Source: Gordonia spumicola
GTDB taxonomy: Bacteria; Actinomycetota; Actinomycetes; Mycobacteriales; Mycobacteriaceae
DNA: 64,000 nucleotides
Assembly (NCBI RefSeq): GCF_009932475.1
Contig: NZ_BJOV01000005.1
Location: forward strand, 372,001-436,000
Direction: 5' to 3'
Positions within the stretch are counted from its first letter, which is position 1; every line of letters starts with the position of its first letter. Position numbers and translations under genes: made by a program. Of the stretch, positions 1-10,059 are shown one piece after another. The notes beneath the pieces were generated by a model. That model was not told the origin of the DNA. It saw nothing but the letters and a program-made list of their open reading frames with translations, and ran no database searches.

Positions 1-378
1 GGCCTTGTCGCGCTCGGACTTGGCGTCCTGGCGGGCGACGCTGACGGTCTCGGCCGCTTCGTCGCGCGCGTTGGCGCGGAGTTCGGCGGCCTCGTCGGTC
101 GCCAACTGCAGCATGCGCGACACTCGTTCGCTCATGCCCGCGACGGTCGTCGGCGGCACGGACAGGGCATCGACGTCACGCTGCAAGCTGTGCACCTGCG
201 AGCGCGCCTGCTCGAGCCGGTCATGGAGCTGATCGGCGCTGGCGTGCGCCGAGTCGCGGTCGGCGGCCATCATCTGGAGCTCGGCGTCGAGCCGTCGGAT
301 GTGGTCGGTGACCTGATCGCGGTCGTAGCCGCGCATGACGATGGGGAACGGGCTTTGACGTTGGCCGGGTGCAGACAT
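1..378 (-). CDS. DivIVA/Wag31-like coiled-coil protein (3' part beyond window)
   Basis: The reading frame opens at an ATG at 376-378 and runs without a stop off the left edge, so only the first 126 residues are visible. The N-terminus has a DivIVA-like pattern (basic stretch, then RGYDRDQVTDHIRRLDAEL), followed by an almost uninterrupted heptad-type helix rich in Ala, Glu, Asp, Gln and Arg. DivIVA-family proteins bind curved membrane at cell poles and organise polar growth or septation in actinobacteria. Family membership is inferred from the N-terminal motif and the coiled coil. It could instead be a paralogous cellulose-binding-type or SepIVA-like protein. The upstream gene (methylmalonyl-CoA epimerase) is on the same strand, about 70 bases away. 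Confidence 0.6.
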   Translation of the reverse strand, partial: MSAPGQRQSPFPIVMRGYDRDQVTDHIRRLDAELQMMAADRDSAHASADQLHDRLEQARSQVHSLQRDVDALSVPPTTVAGMSERVSRMLQLATDEAAELRANARDEAAETVSVARQDAKSERDKA

Positions 379-447
379 GGCACCCAGTCTAGGTGGGGCC
401 GAGGACTATTCCCGGGACCCCACCCGACGTGTCGTCGACCGGGTCTG

Positions 448-933
448 CTAGGAGTGCGCGGGCTCGACGAGCTCGAGAAGCACGCCACCCGCGTCCTTGG
501 GGTGGACGAAGTTGATCCGTGAGTCGGCGGTGCCGCGCTTGGGCTGCGGGTACAGCAGGCGGACGCCCGCCGCGGTGAGACGCGCGGCGACGGCGTCGAG
601 GTCGGTGACGCGGACCGCCATCTGTTGCAGCCCGGGGCCGTTGCGGTCGATGAACTTGGCGATCGTCGACTGCTCGTTCAGCGGAGCGAGGAGCTGGATG
701 AGCGCGCCGGTGCCGCCGCGCGGGCCGACCATGGCCTCGCGGACGCCCTGCTCCTCGTTGATCTCCTCATGCAGGTTCTCGAAACCGAAGTTGTCGAGGT
801 ACCACTTCGCGGACGCGTCGAGATCGGCGACGGCGATGCCGACGTGATCGATGCCGACGACGAGGTCGGAGACGGACGCGAGTGCGCCCTGCGAGGTGGC
901 GTTGTTCACAGAATCGGATGCGGAGTTGCTCAT
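448..933 (-). CDS. mce: Methylmalonyl-CoA epimerase
   Basis: A 161-residue VOC-fold (glyoxalase/bleomycin-resistance) protein. It interconverts the (S) and (R) forms of methylmalonyl-CoA between propionyl-CoA carboxylase and methylmalonyl-CoA mutase. The core starts at about residue 25 with VGIDHVGIAVADLD, carrying the first metal-ligand histidine. A second half-site with RVTDLDA follows, and the C-terminal GGVLLELVEP holds the last acidic ligand. Length and order match the family, with about 20 poorly conserved residues in front. The next gene, a thiolase, is divergent, and this pairing is the one around Rv1322A-Rv1323 in M. tuberculosis, which supports the call. Confidence 0.93.
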   Translation of the reverse strand: MSNSASDSVNNATSQGALASVSDLVVGIDHVGIAVADLDASAKWYLDNFGFENLHEEINEEQGVREAMVGPRGGTGALIQLLAPLNEQSTIAKFIDRNGPGLQQMAVRVTDLDAVAARLTAAGVRLLYPQPKRGTADSRINFVHPKDAGGVLLELVEPAHS

Positions 934-1023
934 GTCCTAACGGTAGCGTGGAGTCCGACTACCGCTGCTGCGCGCGGTGCGTGAAGAGCGCCAGCGCAGC
1001 TTTCCCCACAAGGAGTTGGCTGA

Positions 1024-2217
<1,194 letters not shown>

Positions 2218-2225
2218 ACGCGGCC

Positions 2226-2633
2226 ATGAAAGACTTCTTCAGCCTCTCCACACCGGCCAAACGATTCCGCTTCGTCGCCGTCGTCGAGGCGATCACGTGG
2301 GCGGCGCTGATCGTCGCGATGATCGTCAAGCGGGTCGCCGACATGGACTCGGCCATCCGAATCCCGGGTATGACGCACGGCATCGTGTTCATGATCTACC
2401 TCGTCGTCGCCGTCCTCGCGGCGCGGTCGCTGAACTGGTGGACCGAGCGCGCCACCCTACGCCTCGGCGGCCGCGAAGTGAAGGTCCCGGTGATCGTGCT
2501 GGCGCTGATCGCGTCGATCCCGCCGTTCTTCACGGTGTGGTTCGAAGTGTGGGCGCGTCGCAACGGTCACCTCGGCGAGCTGTCGGCGGCCGAACCCGCG
2601 GGCGACGCCGACCTCGCGAAGGCTCCGGCGTGA
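2226..2633 (+). CDS. DUF3817 integral membrane protein
   Basis: A 135-residue protein with three predicted membrane segments: VEAITWAALIVAMIV near residue 20, GIVFMIYLVVAVLAA near 60 and VPVIVLALIASIPPFFTVW near 90. The pattern KRFRFVAVVEAITW followed by a HGIVFMIYL segment is typical of DUF3817. The start 8 bases after the thiolase stop is chosen because an in-frame earlier start would sit inside the thiolase. Its stop overlaps the GTG of the next gene, so it is translationally coupled. Function is unknown. A second DUF3817 protein sits at 16971-17330 in this window, so the two are paralogues. Confidence 0.85.
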   Translation: MKDFFSLSTPAKRFRFVAVVEAITWAALIVAMIVKRVADMDSAIRIPGMTHGIVFMIYLVVAVLAARSLNWWTERATLRLGGREVKVPVIVLALIASIPPFFTVWFEVWARRNGHLGELSAAEPAGDADLAKAPA

Positions 2634-3508
2634 GCGGCCCCGTTCGCCGCGGGATCGGCGGCGCCGTCGACCTGTCGGCGCTGGCCGCACCGGCGCCGCA
2701 GCCGACGGCCACGCCCGAGGGCCGACCGTCGATCCTCGAGGTCACCGAGCCGACGTTCGAAGCGGACGTCATCGTCCGGTCCGAACGAGAGCTCGTGCTC
2801 CTGCTCCTGTGGGCGCGCTGGAGCGAGCCGAGCGTCCGCCTCGGGCAGACGCTCGAACAGCTCGCCGTCGCCGCCGGCGGAGCGTGGACGCTGGCGCTCG
2901 CCGACGTCGACGCGGCGCCGCGGATCCCGCAGGCCTTCGGCGCGCAGAACGTCCCGATGGTCATCGCCATGTGGAACCAGCAGCCGGTGTCGGCGTTCGA
3001 CGGGGCCAAGGAGCCCGCGGAGATCGCCGCCTGGATCGAGAATGTCGCGGCCCAGGTCGGCATCGCGCTCGGCGACGGTGCGGCGGTCGAACCCGAACAG
3101 CCCGAGGATCCCCGCATGCTCGCGGCCGAGGAACTCCTCAACGCGGGCGACGCCGCCGCGGCTCTCGCCGCGTACGAGGCGATCGCGACCGCGGACGGCC
3201 CGCAGTCGGAGGCCGCGTCCGCGGTACGGAACATCACGTTCATGCTGCGCGCGCAGGCCCACGAGCCGACCGTCCTCGAGACAGCGGCCGCCGACGATGT
3301 GGACGGTCAACTGGCCGCCGCCGACGTCCTGCTCCTCGGGCAGCGCCCCGAGCAGGCGTTCGACCGGATCATCGATCTGATCCGCATCACCGACGGCGAC
3401 GAGCGCACCCGCGCCCGCACGCGTCTTCTGGAATTGTTCGACCTGTTCGACCCGGCCGAACCGTTCGTCGTGTCGGCCCGCCGCAAGCTCGCGACCGCGC
3501 TCTACTGA
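2630..3508 (+). CDS. Thioredoxin-fold protein with TPR-like tail (YbbN/CnoX type)
   Basis: A 292-residue protein starting with GTG that overlaps the previous stop codon (GTGA). Residues about 45-150 form a thioredoxin-like fold (SERELVLLLLWARWSEPS, then NVPMVIAMWNQQPVSAFDGAKE). The usual CxxC is replaced by WSEPS, so it should not be a dithiol oxidoreductase. The second half (about 160-290) is helical with TPR-like repeats (AAEELLNAGDAAAALAAYEAI). This is the layout of co-chaperone YbbN/CnoX, which holds unfolding proteins and hands them to DnaK or GroEL. It corresponds by position to Rv1324. Function is inferred from the family. Confidence 0.83.
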   Translation: MSGPVRRGIGGAVDLSALAAPAPQPTATPEGRPSILEVTEPTFEADVIVRSERELVLLLLWARWSEPSVRLGQTLEQLAVAAGGAWTLALADVDAAPRIPQAFGAQNVPMVIAMWNQQPVSAFDGAKEPAEIAAWIENVAAQVGIALGDGAAVEPEQPEDPRMLAAEELLNAGDAAAALAAYEAIATADGPQSEAASAVRNITFMLRAQAHEPTVLETAAADDVDGQLAAADVLLLGQRPEQAFDRIIDLIRITDGDERTRARTRLLELFDLFDPAEPFVVSARRKLATALY

Positions 3509-3542
3509 GACCGCGGGATCTCCGCCGCGGCAGGGCCCGCCC

Positions 3543-3714
3543 GCCCGGTGGTTGAGCCGACGCCGAGGCGCCAGCCGAGGTGTCGTGTCGAAACCGGTGT
3601 CACTCGGGCTGGGTCGTCGGTGGGTTGCTTTGGCGTGGATCAGGTTTCGGTCCGGGTGCTGGGGTTTCGACACGTGGCTTCGCTATCGCTCCGCCACGGC
3701 TCAACCACCGGGCG
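3543..3714. repeat. Inverted pair of dispersed palindromic repeats
   Basis: The 213-base gap between the thioredoxin-like gene and glgB is occupied by two copies of a repeat in opposite orientation. The left arm (3543-3598) begins CCCGGTGGTTGAGCC and ends GTGTCGAAACCGG. The right arm (3664-3714) begins GTTTCGACACG and ends GGCTCAACCACCGGG. The same pair of signatures (GGTTGAGCC..., ...TTTCGACACG) recurs at several other gaps in this window. It may also act as a bidirectional terminator between the convergent genes, but no T-tract is present. Confidence 0.8.
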
Positions 3715-3721
3715 GAGGGCG

Positions 3722-5797
3722 TTACTGCGACGGGGCGAGCCAGATCGACGACCGCGCGGGGAGGGTGACGGTCGCGCTGACGGGCCGTCCGTGGGCTCCG
3801 CGGTCGACGGTGTCCACCGCGCCGAGGTTGCCGAGCCCGCGGCCCTGATAGTCGAGGGCCGCGGTGTTCAGCACCTCGCGCCACACGCCGCCCGTGGGCA
3901 GACCGATGCGGTAGTCGTGCAGGTCGGTGTCGGAGAGATTGAACAGGCAGGCGACGACGCCCGGCCCGGCGGGGTCGCGGCGGAGGAATCCGACGACGAT
4001 GTTCTCGGTGTCGTTGGCGCTGAGGAGTTCGACGCCGCGGGCGTCGCAGTCTCCCGCATACAGGGCAGGTGTCGACGACATCAACCGTCCGAGGTCTCGG
4101 ACGAGTGACACGACACCGCGGTGGGCGGGACCGTCGTCGCCGTGCAGGAGATCCCAGTCGAGGCCACGATGGTCCGACCATTCGTCGACCTGGCCGAACT
4201 CTTGCCCCATGAACAGCAGCTTCTTGCCCGGATGCGCCCACTGGTACGCCAGGAGCAGACGGACGCGATCGGCGCGTGAACGCAGATCGTCGCCCGGCAT
4301 CCGGCCGATCAGCGTGCCCTTGCCGTGGACCATCTCGTCATGGCTGAGCGGCAGCACGTGCCGTTCGCGGCTCGCGTCGGTCAGCGACGCCGCCAACGCC
4401 GCGGGCGTGTGGCGCCCGGGGGCGGCGAAGTGGCCGAGCGTGGTGTGCATCCACCCGAGATCCCATTTGAAGTCGAAGCCGAGGCCGCCGTCTCGGGTGG
4501 GCGTGGTGACGCCGGGCCACGCGGTCGACTCCTCCGCGATCACCACGACGCCGGGATGGCGGTCGTGGACGAGGTCCGTGAGCTCGATGAGGAAGTCGAC
4601 GGCGTCCTCATCGCGGTGCGTTCCGTCCGGCCCCGGCCGCCACTGGCCGGGCCCGCGCGAGTAGTCGCGGTAGAGCATCGCGGCGACGGCGTCCACTCGG
4701 AGCCCGTCGATGTGGAACTCGCGGCACCAGTAGTCGGCGCTCGCCAGCAGGAAGGCGCGCACTTCGTCGCGCCCGAGGTTGAAGGCGTACGTGCCCCAGT
4801 CGGGCTGGTCGCGGCGCAGGGGATCGGCATGCTCGTACAGCGGGGTGCCGTCGAACTCACCGAGCGCGAACGGGTCTTTCGGGAAGTGGGCAGGCACCCA
4901 GTCGAGGATCACCCCGATTCCCCGTGCGTGCAGGTGATCGACGAGGAACCGCAGGTCGTCGGGTTCGCCGAAGCGGGCGGTCGGTGCGAAGAACGAGCCG
5001 ACCTGGTATCCCCACGACGGGCCGTACGGGTGCTCGGTGACGGGCAGCAACTGCACGTGGGTCATCGCGAGGTCGATGACGTGGTCGGCGAGCAGCCGCG
5101 CGGCGAGACGGTAGTCGAGGCCGGGTCGCCACGATCCGAGGTGCACTTCGTAGACGCTGAGCGGACGGTCGGCCGCGACACGTCGTCCGCCGAGCCACGC
5201 CCCGTCTGTCCACGCGAAGGTGCTCGCACCCGTGACGATCGACGCGGTCTCCGCCGGCCGCTGCGTCCGATGGGCGAGCGGGTCGGCCTTGTCGCGGGTG
5301 AGGCCGTCGGCTCCGACGACGCGGTACTTGTAGCGGTCGCCGATGCGGGCTTCGGGAACGCACACCTCCCAGACGCCGTCGCGCAGGACCATCGGGAAGC
5401 TCTCGGCGCCCCACGAGTCGAAGTCGCCGAACACCGTCACGCCGCGGGCGTTGGGCGCCCACACCGCGAAGTGCACGCCGTCGTCGGTGGGGAACGATCC
5501 CAGCAGATCGACGATCGCGTCGCTGCCGAGCCGGATGTCGCGGCGGTCGGCGTCGGTCAGTCGAGGCTCCACCCCGTACGGGTCGCGGACGTCGCGGACG
5601 TCACCGGCGTACCGGGCGCGGACCGTCGTTCCGGCGCCCGCGAACAACGGCCCGCGTACGCGAGGCATCGGGGCGCCGTCGATCCACGCCTCGTCCGCCC
5701 CGGGCAGCAGCATCGACAGCAGCCCGTCGTGCGTCCCGAGAACGGTGTCCGGGCGCGGGTGCACACCGGCGAGCAGTCGATCGATCGGGTCGCGCAT
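3722..5797 (-). CDS. glgB: 1,4-alpha-glucan branching enzyme
   Basis: A 691-residue GH13 enzyme that cuts alpha-1,4-glucan and re-attaches the piece by an alpha-1,6 bond in glycogen or capsular glucan synthesis. An N-terminal carbohydrate-binding region precedes the (beta/alpha)8 barrel. Visible GH13 regions are DWVPAHFPKDPF, the nucleophile region GLRVDAVAAMLY, the acid/base region VVIAEESTAWPG and LPLSHDEMVHGKG. The ATG at 5797 is chosen because it lies 2 bases after the dinG stop and gives a normal N-terminus (MRDPIDRLLAG). The frame stays open far upstream, but only inside dinG. In M. tuberculosis glgE and glgP sit between glgB and dinG. Here they are absent and glgB is directly in the dinG operon. 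Confidence 0.95.
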   Translation of the reverse strand: MRDPIDRLLAGVHPRPDTVLGTHDGLLSMLLPGADEAWIDGAPMPRVRGPLFAGAGTTVRARYAGDVRDVRDPYGVEPRLTDADRRDIRLGSDAIVDLLGSFPTDDGVHFAVWAPNARGVTVFGDFDSWGAESFPMVLRDGVWEVCVPEARIGDRYKYRVVGADGLTRDKADPLAHRTQRPAETASIVTGASTFAWTDGAWLGGRRVAADRPLSVYEVHLGSWRPGLDYRLAARLLADHVIDLAMTHVQLLPVTEHPYGPSWGYQVGSFFAPTARFGEPDDLRFLVDHLHARGIGVILDWVPAHFPKDPFALGEFDGTPLYEHADPLRRDQPDWGTYAFNLGRDEVRAFLLASADYWCREFHIDGLRVDAVAAMLYRDYSRGPGQWRPGPDGTHRDEDAVDFLIELTDLVHDRHPGVVVIAEESTAWPGVTTPTRDGGLGFDFKWDLGWMHTTLGHFAAPGRHTPAALAASLTDASRERHVLPLSHDEMVHGKGTLIGRMPGDDLRSRADRVRLLLAYQWAHPGKKLLFMGQEFGQVDEWSDHRGLDWDLLHGDDGPAHRGVVSLVRDLGRLMSSTPALYAGDCDARGVELLSANDTENIVVGFLRRDPAGPGVVACLFNLSDTDLHDYRIGLPTGGVWREVLNTAALDYQGRGLGNLGAVDTVDRGAHGRPVSATVTLPARSSIWLAPSQ

Positions 5798-5799
5798 CG

Positions 5800-7794
5800 T
5801 CAGCTCGACGCCAGTCGCCGCAGGGCCGCGACCACCGGCTTCGGGTCGCGCGTGCGCCAGAACGGGGGCAGTCCGGCCATCAGATAGCCGCCGTAGCGGG
5901 CCGTCGCCAGGCGTGAGTCGAGTACGGCGACGACGCCCTTGTCCGACGTCGCTCGCAGCAGTCGACCCGCGCCCTGAGCGAGCAGCAGCGCCGCATGGTT
6001 CGCCGAGACGGTGAGGAAGCCGTTGCCGCCGCGGGCGTCCACGTCGCGTTGACGGGCCGAGAGCAACGGGTCGTCCGGCCTCGGGAACGGGATGCGGTCG
6101 ATCATCACCAGTCGCAACGACGACCCCGGCACGTCGACGCCCTGCCACAGCGACAGGGTCCCGAACAGGCAGGTCCGCTCGTCGTCGGCGAACTTCTTGA
6201 TGAGCGTCGACGTCGCGTCGTCGCCCTGGCAGAGGATCGGATAGTCGACGCGGTCGCGGAGCTTCTCGGCGGCCTCCTTGGCCGCGCGCATCGACGAGAA
6301 CAGTCCGAGAGTCCGCCCGCCCGCGGCCTCCATCAGTCCGACCATCTCGTCGAGAGTCTTCGGCGACAGCCCGTCGCGCCCGGGAGGCGGGAGATGACCT
6401 GCGACGTACAGGATCGCGGCCTTCGGGTAGTCGAACGGCGAACCCGCATCGAGCCCGCGCCACCCCGACGACTCGGTGGAGTCGCCGTGCGGGGGGAGCC
6501 CCCACGTCCGGGCGAGGGCGTCGAAGTTTCCACCGATCGTCAGTGTCGCCGAGGTGAGGATGACCGTCGAATCGGTGAACAGCGAGGTCCGCAGCAGACC
6601 GGCCACCGAGAGCGGTGCGATGCGCAGCACATGTTTGGTGTTGTTCCGGAAGTCGTCGACCGACTTCCACACCACGTCGTGTCGCTTGGTGATGTCGTTC
6701 TCGCCGAACATCGTCAGGACGCGGACCACGGCGTCGTGCATCGATTCGGCCGACGACATCGCCATCTGCCGCGCCGCGGCCGCCTCGGGGTCGACGGCTC
6801 CGGTCGATCCCTGGCGTGCCGGTCCGATGCTGCTCCGCGCGTTCCACAGACGGTCGCGCAGCGACGCGAGGATCTCACCCGCGCCGCCCGGCAGACGCAC
6901 CCATTCGCCCTGCGGAGCGTCCTCGAGGAGGACGCCGAGCTGCTCGCCCGCGCCGACCAGCGCGTCGGCGGTCTCGTCGTCGATGAGCTTGCCGCAGCGA
7001 CGCGCCACCTGCGACACCCCGGCCGCCGAGATCTCCTCGGTGGTGACCGACGTGATGCGATCGACGAGTTCGTGCGCCTCGTCGATCACGACGACCTTGT
7101 GTTCGGGGAGGATCGTGGCCGGGCTCATCGCATCGATCGCGAGCATGGCGTGATTGGTCACGATGACGTCGGACGCCCCGGCCTTGCGGCGCGCGATCTC
7201 GGCGAAGCAGTCCTCGCTGTACGGGCAGTTGTTCGCGCCGAGGCACTCCCGGGAGCTGACGCTCACCTGCCGCCACGACGTGTCGGACACGCCCTGGGGG
7301 AGGTCGTCGCGGTCGCCGGTCTCGGTGTCGGACACCCACTCGCGCAGGCGGGTCACCTCACGACCGGTCCGCGACAGTTCAAAAGCGTCGAACAGCTCGG
7401 TGTCCGGTTCCTCGGCGACGCCGGAGTGGATCTTGTTCAGACACAGGTAGTTGGCGCGGCCCTTGAGGATCGCGAACTGCGGCTCCCTGCCGAGCGGCTT
7501 CGTCAACGCCTTCGACACGCGCGGCAGATCGCGTTCGGTGAGCTGACGCTGCAGGGCGATCGTCGCCGTCGACACGACGACGGTCTCGTTGCTCTCGACG
7601 GCGTGCCGGATGGACGGGACGAGGTAGGCGAGCGACTTGCCGGTGCCCGTGCCCGCCTGGACGGCGAGGTGGACGTCGTCGTCGATGGCGGACGCCACGG
7701 CGGTCGCCATCGACACCTGTCCGTCTCGTCGGCTGCCGCCGAGGGCGGTGACCGCGTGGTCGAGCAGGTCGGTGACGTCGGGGATGTCGCTCAC
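5800..7794 (-). CDS. dinG: ATP-dependent DNA helicase, DinG/XPD family
   Basis: A 664-residue superfamily-2 helicase starting with GTG. Walker A is GTGTGKSLAYLVPS at about residue 45. Walker B is VVIDEAHELVD. Between them lie the cysteines that should hold a 4Fe-4S cluster (YLCLNK, then ECLGANNCPYSEDCF). C-terminal motifs include LFGTLSLWQGVDVPG and QGAGRLLRATSDKG. DinG-type enzymes unwind 5'-to-3' and resolve damaged or R-loop substrates. The start overlaps the last base pairs of pncA (GTGA), so pncB-pncA-dinG-glgB reads as one leftward operon. Position corresponds to Rv1329c. Confidence 0.93.
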   Translation of the reverse strand: MSDIPDVTDLLDHAVTALGGSRRDGQVSMATAVASAIDDDVHLAVQAGTGTGKSLAYLVPSIRHAVESNETVVVSTATIALQRQLTERDLPRVSKALTKPLGREPQFAILKGRANYLCLNKIHSGVAEEPDTELFDAFELSRTGREVTRLREWVSDTETGDRDDLPQGVSDTSWRQVSVSSRECLGANNCPYSEDCFAEIARRKAGASDVIVTNHAMLAIDAMSPATILPEHKVVVIDEAHELVDRITSVTTEEISAAGVSQVARRCGKLIDDETADALVGAGEQLGVLLEDAPQGEWVRLPGGAGEILASLRDRLWNARSSIGPARQGSTGAVDPEAAAARQMAMSSAESMHDAVVRVLTMFGENDITKRHDVVWKSVDDFRNNTKHVLRIAPLSVAGLLRTSLFTDSTVILTSATLTIGGNFDALARTWGLPPHGDSTESSGWRGLDAGSPFDYPKAAILYVAGHLPPPGRDGLSPKTLDEMVGLMEAAGGRTLGLFSSMRAAKEAAEKLRDRVDYPILCQGDDATSTLIKKFADDERTCLFGTLSLWQGVDVPGSSLRLVMIDRIPFPRPDDPLLSARQRDVDARGGNGFLTVSANHAALLLAQGAGRLLRATSDKGVVAVLDSRLATARYGGYLMAGLPPFWRTRDPKPVVAALRRLASS

Positions 7795-8390
7795 TGCGTG
7801 TCGGGGGTGGGGGCGGGAGTGCCGGTGTACAGCAGTTCGCCGGACAGGTCGACGCCCGCCTCGCGCATCTGCGTGAACGCCGCCGCAGTCGTCGACTCGG
7901 CGACAGCGGCGGTGAACGGCAGCAGCACCCGGGTGTGCAGACCGGCCTTGACCGCGTCGAGCGCCGTCGCGCGGACACAGTGATCGGTCGCGATGCCGAC
8001 CACGTCGACCTTGGAGATGTCATGCGCGGCCAGCCATTCGGCGAGGGGAGTGCCGTCGGCGTCGGCGCCCTCGAAACCCGAGTACGCCGCGCTGTAGGCG
8101 CCCTTGTCGAAGACGGCGTCGAACGGCTCGATGTTCAACGTCGGGTGGAAACCGACGCCGTCGGTGTGCGCGCGGCAGTGCGGCGGCCAGGAGTCGACGA
8201 AGTCGGGTTCGTCGGAGAAGTGATCACCCGGATCGATGTGATAGTCGCGGGTGGCGACCACCACCGAGTAGTCGTCGACGATCGTGTTGACGGAGGCGGC
8301 GACGGCGGCGCCGCCGTGCACCGCGAGAGCGCCGCCTTCGCAGAAGTCGTTCTGCACGTCGACGACGATCAGGGCGCGGTGGTCGGTCAT
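7791..8390 (-). CDS. pncA: Nicotinamidase / pyrazinamidase
   Basis: A 199-residue cysteine hydrolase that converts nicotinamide to nicotinate for NAD salvage; the same activity turns the drug pyrazinamide into its active acid. The catalytic triad is visible: D11 (VVDVQNDFCEGG), K96 (FDKGAYS) and C138 (GIATDHCVRATA). Metal ligands D49, H51, H57 (RDYHIDPGDHF) and H71 (WPPHC) have the same numbers as in the M. tuberculosis enzyme. The ATG at 8390 shares one base with the pncB stop (TGATG), so the pair is coupled. In-frame codons further upstream lie inside pncB and were rejected as starts. Confidence 0.96.
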   Translation of the reverse strand: MTDHRALIVVDVQNDFCEGGALAVHGGAAVAASVNTIVDDYSVVVATRDYHIDPGDHFSDEPDFVDSWPPHCRAHTDGVGFHPTLNIEPFDAVFDKGAYSAAYSGFEGADADGTPLAEWLAAHDISKVDVVGIATDHCVRATALDAVKAGLHTRVLLPFTAAVAESTTAAAFTQMREAGVDLSGELLYTGTPAPTPDTQ

Positions 8391-9712
8391 CAGTTCTCCG
8401 GTCGAGTCACGTAGCGGGTCGGGACGGCGGGATCGCCGTGGCTCAGGCCGAGGCCCTCCCACGGGAGCGACACCAGGCCGCGGGCGAGCAGGTCGCGAGC
8501 GTCGGCGAGCGTCGGCAGGTCGTCGACGACACGCCCGCCCCGCACCAACGGGATCTGCAGGTCCCGGACGTCAAGATTACCGACATCCACCAGATCGGCC
8601 ACGTCGACGCCCGCGCCACCGGTCACGACGATCTCGTCGACGATGGTGCCGGTGTCGCGCGCGGCGCGGACGGCGCGCTTGGCTCCGCCGTGGCTCTCCT
8701 TGTGGCTGGCGCGCTTGGCGACGGGAACGCCGTCCACCTCGACCAGCTTGTAGACCATTCCGGCGGTGGGTGCCCCGCTCCCGGAGACCAGCGACGTACC
8801 GACGCCGTAGATGTCGACGGGTTCGGCGCGCAGCGAGGCGATCGCGTATTCGTCGAGGTCGCCGGAGACGACGATCTTCGTGTTCGGGGCCCCGAGGCCG
8901 TCCAACTGGGCGCGTACCTGTCGGGCGAGCATGCCGAGGTCGCCGGAGTCGATGCGGACCCCGCCGAGGTCGGGACCAGCCACCTCGATGGCGTTCGCGA
9001 CACCCGCGGTGATGTCGTACGTGTCGACGAGCAGCGTGGTGCCGACGCCGAGCGCGTCGATCTGCGCCGCGAACGCGGCCTTCTCGTCGGTGCCCGCATG
9101 GGTCGAGAACAGCAGGGTGAAGGCGTGCGCAGCGGTGCCCGCGCTGGGCACCCCGTACGTCCGGGCGGCCTCGAGGTTCGACGTCGCCGTCACACCGGCG
9201 ATGTACGCCGCGCGCGACGACGCGACCGCGGCCTGCTCGTGCGTCCGCCTGCCGCCCATCTCGATGATCGGCCTGCCCGCGGCCGCGCTGACCATGCGGG
9301 CCGCGGCCGACGCGATCGCGCTGTCGTGATTGAGAATCGACAGGATCACCGTTTCCAGAATCACGGCGTCGGCGAAGCCGCCGCGGACCGTGAGGATCGG
9401 GGAGCCGGGGAAGTACAGCTCGCCCTCGCGGTACCCGTCGATCTCGCCGGTGAAACGGTAGTCGGCGAGCCATCGCAGGGTCGGCTCGTCTACGATCCCG
9501 CGCAGCGCGGCGATCTCCTCGCCACCGAACCGGAAGTCGGCCAGCGCGTCGAGGACGCGGCCGGTGCCTGCGACGACACCGTACCGACGCCCGTCGGGCA
9601 GGCGTCGGGCGAAGACCTCGAACACGCAGGGACGGTCCGCGACCCCGGCCTTGAGGGCGGCCGAGATCATGGTCAGTTCGTACTGGTCGGTGAGAAGCGC
9701 TGTAGCGGTCAC
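8390..9712 (-). CDS. pncB: Nicotinate phosphoribosyltransferase
   Basis: About 440 residues. The enzyme makes nicotinate mononucleotide from nicotinate and PRPP, the step after PncA. Family features are [10 protein letters not shown] at the N-terminus, [39 protein letters not shown] and [11 protein letters not shown] prefer the GTG at 9712 (protein begins [13 protein letters not shown], as in many actinobacterial homologues). An upstream ATG at 9733 is in frame but overlaps the divergent clpS start. The divergent gap is then only about 20 bases, so both promoters must lie partly inside the opposing genes. Equivalent of Rv1330c. Confidence 0.93.
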   Translation of the reverse strand: MTATALLTDQYELTMISAALKAGVADRPCVFEVFARRLPDGRRYGVVAGTGRVLDALADFRFGGEEIAALRGIVDEPTLRWLADYRFTGEIDGYREGELYFPGSPILTVRGGFADAVILETVILSILNHDSAIASAAARMVSAAAGRPIIEMGGRRTHEQAAVASSRAAYIAGVTATSNLEAARTYGVPSAGTAAHAFTLLFSTHAGTDEKAAFAAQIDALGVGTTLLVDTYDITAGVANAIEVAGPDLGGVRIDSGDLGMLARQVRAQLDGLGAPNTKIVVSGDLDEYAIASLRAEPVDIYGVGTSLVSGSGAPTAGMVYKLVEVDGVPVAKRASHKESHGGAKRAVRAARDTGTIVDEIVVTGGAGVDVADLVDVGNLDVRDLQIPLVRGGRVVDDLPTLADARDLLARGLVSLPWEGLGLSHGDPAVPTRYVTRPEN

Positions 9713-9731
9713 GTTCGCTACCCTATTACTC

Positions 9732-10034
9732 ATGGTGCGCGATGACGTGACGCCGGGCACGAGCACCGGCACCGCGGTGGCCGAACCCGAGGTCGTCACC
9801 GACCGGCCGTGGGTGACGGTCGTCTGGGACGACCCCGTCAACCTCATGAACTATGTCGCGTACATCTTCCAGAAGCTGTTCGGGTACTCCGAGACCCGCG
9901 CCCGCGAACTGATGATGCAGGTGCACAACGAGGGGAAGGCGGTGGTCTCGTCGGGCGACCGGACCAAAGTCGAGACCGACGTGCGGAAACTGCAGGCCGC
10001 GGGCCTGTGGGCGACGATGCAGCACGATTCGTGA
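9732..10034 (+). CDS. clpS: ATP-dependent Clp protease adaptor ClpS
   Basis: A 100-residue adaptor that hands N-degron substrates to the ClpA/ClpC unfoldase. The conserved core is complete: [28 protein letters not shown] and [12 protein letters not shown]. The ATG at 9732 gives about 24 residues ahead of the core, close to the mycobacterial protein; a GTG directly after it could also serve. It is divergent from pncB and followed 25 bases later by the DUF2017 gene, the same order as Rv1331-Rv1332. Confidence 0.95.
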   Translation: MVRDDVTPGTSTGTAVAEPEVVTDRPWVTVVWDDPVNLMNYVAYIFQKLFGYSETRARELMMQVHNEGKAVVSSGDRTKVETDVRKLQAAGLWATMQHDS

Positions 10035-10059
10035 AGATGTGCGGCATGAGGACTGCGGT

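Noticed and set aside
3722..6847. A 1041-codon frame suggesting a much longer GlgB
   Set aside because: The first 350 codons overlap dinG out of frame and have low-complexity Arg-rich sequence; the ATG at 5797 gives the normal protein.
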